A stretch of DNA of 64,000 nucleotides, taken from assembly GCA_007922305.1 (NCBI GenBank), contig ML677366.1, positions 13,420,910-13,484,909 of the forward strand, read 5' to 3'. The stretch is from Dermatemys mawii (Eukaryota; Chordata; Testudines; Dermatemydidae). The notes under the pieces are model-generated. The model saw nothing but the letters and a program-made list of their open reading frames with translations, was not told the origin of the DNA and made no database searches. The number at the start of each line of letters is the position of its first letter. The stretch's first letter is position 1. This document shows, piece by piece, positions 61,341-64,000 of the stretch. The translations under genes and the position numbers were made by a program.

Positions 61341-62496
61341 CTGGAGTCAGCGAGAGAGAGAAAGTATGCCAAGGCCCGGGATGAGAACAAATTCCCTTCC
61401 TCAATGTCAGCGCCGGGACACTTCACTCAGGTGAGATTCAGAAGTACCACCCAGCACAGAACGTTACACTTCATTCCTGCTTGGTACCCAAGGATCTTGA
61501 AGGTACCCGCTTTGATACCAGTGCAGCTAAAACCCTGCTCCTGCCTGGCACATCCCAGCTCTCCCTAACTGGGAGCCACAGTTGTCCTTCGCTGGCACTA
61601 TATTATCCCTTCTCGTCTTGAGAGCCTTAGCTGACACCCCCATGTCATCCCTCAGTCTCAGGGACCTGATCAGTGATTTTGATGGTGTATGTTGTTTCGT
61701 TCCTCCTCTGCTGGGCGACTCGCTGCACTCTCCTATAGCCAGCCTCAGCCCCACTTTCCCTGGCATCCTGTAGCTATTAAAGGCTGTCAGGCATGAAATG
61801 AGGAAACTCACCCTGGGAAAATGCCAATGGACAAAATGCCTCCCTCGCCAGCAGCTTCTGCTCATCTTCCAATCCACTGCCACTAATTACAGCCTCGTTA
61901 GCCCAGACACAGAAACAAAGGAGCCTGGAGCCAGAGCCAAGGCCTTTGTGGTCACTTCAGTCTGGGGCCACCTTTCCATCTCCCTCTTCCCTCCATCCCA
62001 GCCTGCCTCGGCCAGGGCAGGACACAGAGATGCTTCAGTTGCCTCTGCCTGTTGGAATCTTAGGGCAAGAGCTCCCAGAGGAGCTGAGCTCCTCACTGCT
62101 CCTGCCATCCCCCTACTGGCCCCACCTGCCCCTCTGGCATCATCTGCTTGCCCTACAACTTCCAGTCCTTTCACCCACCTCTTATCCTCACCCCTTACAT
62201 CATTCTTACACCTGGCCCCTGGCAGCAGCTGGATACACTGGGGCAAATGGCTCCAGGCTCCTGCCTCCCATCACCCAAAGAGGTTGCGGGACATCAGCCC
62301 ACTCTGCTGGGTGTAAGACGGTGGGGCTGGATGCTGCATGGAGCCCTATCTCTTACTTGACAGCAGGCCTGCGGGTGGGACATGGGCTACTTTCAATGCA
62401 AGGAGGATATGGATCTGCCCACAGGAGTTGGGGGGGGGGTGTCCTTGTCCCCAGCGTGGGGAGAGTAGGTTAGTGGAGAGGAAGGGAGCGCTCCAC
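61341..62496 (-). other. RLBP1 intron before the residue 116 exon
   Basis: 1.2 kb, C-rich on the plus strand in its middle, with an 11-base G run near 62431-62441. Plus-strand open frames of about 170 codons here reflect low stop density in C-rich DNA and are not genes. Confidence 0.85.
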
Positions 62497-62701
62497 CTTT
62501 TAGGAGCTCATAAGCTCTGTTGACGTCGAACTTGCGGGCGCGGATGAAGCGAAGGAAGAAGGCGTCGTCCTTTCCTTTCACCTTCTCTGCCACTGCCTTG
62601 CACATGTCCTCCCCACCGCTGGCTCTCTCTCGCACCAGCTCCCGGAGCTCCTGCACGGCCGACTCCCGCTTCTCCTCAGTCTCGTTCAGCTCGTCCTTTG
62701 C
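62497..62701 (-). CDS. RLBP1: RLBP1 coding exon (human residues 48-116)
   Basis: On the minus strand, acceptor CCTAG is followed by GCA AAG GAC at 62701, and the translation begins [20 protein letters not shown]. It ends [18 protein letters not shown] plus one base of Gly116. The donor is GTGGAG at 62496, a weak site. This is the CRAL-TRIO N-terminal helical region; the charged start is likely helical. The preceding exon, with the initiator Met and about 47 residues, was not found before the window edge. Confidence 0.94.
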
Positions 62702-64000
62702 CTAGGGCGGGGTGGAAGGAGACAGGTGCCTGACGCAGCAGCAGCAGTACTTAAAGGGAGCAAGGCCCCTGGACCCATGACTGCATGTCCTCCTGCCCCC
62801 GAAGCGCAGGCTCCTGCGGGTGACTTCATGTGCCATTTGCTACTGCTTTACAGGACCCCGGACTCCCCCGCTTCCTGCCAGCCTGTGCCGTCATCCTAGA
62901 CCCAGGGGCTCTGTCAGTGCCCTGGCCTCCAAGCCTCCTGTGAGGGACTCACTCATCACCTGCATTAGCATCAGCTGCAAGAGGAGATAATGTAGGATGC
63001 CTGAGCACCAAGAGGTGGTTTTAGGTTTGACATTAGTGAGGGGCTATGTTACTGCTCATGAAATGGATATCTGGCCGCAGCTAGGCAGAGCAGAGTCGGG
63101 CTGTGCAGACCCTCCCCTCACTGCTCTTTGAATGTCCTTCTGATTAACCTTATCTAGCCAAACGGGTTTCCACGGCACCTCAGTCCTGCCTTAAAGCACC
63201 CTCGTCGCCCCACATCTTTGCTATCCCAATCTAGGGGCTCCACCCCGCTCTGCAGATTCACCTCCAGCCTGTCTTGTCCCCTCCCCGCCCCCGCTCTCAC
63301 TACTCGCCTTTCTTGAGCATTGTCAGATCCCCACGAGGGGCACAAAGACGCCTGCTCCCCATTTGCCTGTTACCCCTCACCAGTTAGAGCAGTGTTGCTC
63401 CCCAGTCCTGAAGACCTTGGCTCTGCTCTGGGGTGGAGGATTTGGGACAGTGTCTCTGCCTTGCTTGGCAGATTCCATGTCATCACCTGCCTTGTTCTCT
63501 GTGACTGGCCTGTGACCTGTTGGCCACATCACTCCTCGAGTCCCAGATTATGGAGGGGGGCAGCTGTGCCGAAGTCACTGTGAGGGCTCGGTGTCCCGTC
63601 TCTCATCCTTAAATGAAGCTCCTGTGAGGAAGCTTCTAGAGCTGCTCCCTCAGACAAAGGATCCATTGGAGGGATTTCCTCTAAGATCAAAGCAGATGAA
63701 TCCCCTTCCTCACTCTGCTGGAGGGGACACAGCCTACACCCCACAACTAAGCCTTATCCCCCTCCTCTGTCACACCTTCCCTCTGCCTCCTTGTGGCTGG
63801 GACTTAGCCACCTGCTTCCCCCCTACACTTGTTCCCTGCTCTCTCACTACCCGATGGGTTCGTTTGTGGGGGGACAGTCCCAGAAACACAGCAAAGGGGT
63901 TGTATGCATGCCCTGGCAGGTATGGGGTTAAAGCACATCCCCAGACAACCATCTCTCCTTGCGCTCTGCTAGCCAGCAGGGGCTCCTGGCAAGGACCCCG
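62702..64000 (-). other. RLBP1 upstream intron (runs off the window)
   Basis: 1.3 kb searched on the minus strand for the exon encoding the first 47 residues (the segment before AKDEL). I did not find it, so it probably lies beyond 64000. No other feature was recognised. Confidence 0.6.

Noticed and set aside
61798..62473. Plus-strand open frames of about 170 codons
   Set aside because: They lie in a C-rich RLBP1 intron, opposite a well-supported minus-strand gene. Their proline/serine/leucine-rich translations are typical of stop-poor C-rich DNA.

Overview
This is an ordinary stretch of vertebrate nuclear DNA, most likely from a cryptodiran (hard-necked) turtle. The signs are intron-split genes with canonical GT/AG junctions, CR1 retrotransposon tails, a tRNA-headed SINE with a CR1-type tail as in the turtle Cry SINE family, and many short non-autonomous DNA transposons. 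There are no bacterial operons, CRISPR arrays or phage genes. I could place two protein-coding genes, arranged tail to tail. Both were recognised by reading the exons against remembered protein families; no database search was possible.

ABHD2 (plus strand) fills 7329-45769. Nine coding exons join in frame to 1278 nt, 425 codons plus stop, which is the length of human ABHD2. The catalytic triad falls at Ser207, Asp345 and His376. All 5' non-coding exons must lie upstream of 7322, either unrecognised in 1-7321 or outside the window. The stop is followed by a long stretch almost free of repeats, which I read as a long 3'UTR with AATAAA signals at 47517, 48368 and 52463.

RLBP1 (minus strand), encoding the retinaldehyde-binding protein CRALBP, occupies 58256-62701. 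Five coding exons give the last 270 residues. Assuming the 317-residue human length, the first 47 residues are missing and should lie in an exon that I could not find before the window ends. ABHD2 next to RLBP1 in convergent orientation matches the order on human 15q26.1.

Layout: 1-7321 is upstream or 5'-intronic DNA with CR1 and hAT elements. 7523-24082 is the large first intron between coding exons. 24083-45769 holds coding exons 2-9 and their introns, with most of the mobile elements. 45770 to about 52490 is the proposed ABHD2 3'UTR. About 52490-57530 is intergenic. About 57530-58255 is the RLBP1 3'UTR. 58256-62701 is the RLBP1 coding region, and 62702-64000 is its upstream intron.

The two genes have no shared pathway that I can point to. 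ABHD2 is a membrane-anchored serine lipid hydrolase, and CRALBP carries 11-cis-retinoids in the visual cycle. I did not find a new biological system. The points worth a second look are the transposon structures with intact target-site duplications (including a SINE nested in a hAT element), a long-armed foldback element, the proposed long ABHD2 3'UTR, and an unexplained degenerate reading frame at about 6120-6485.
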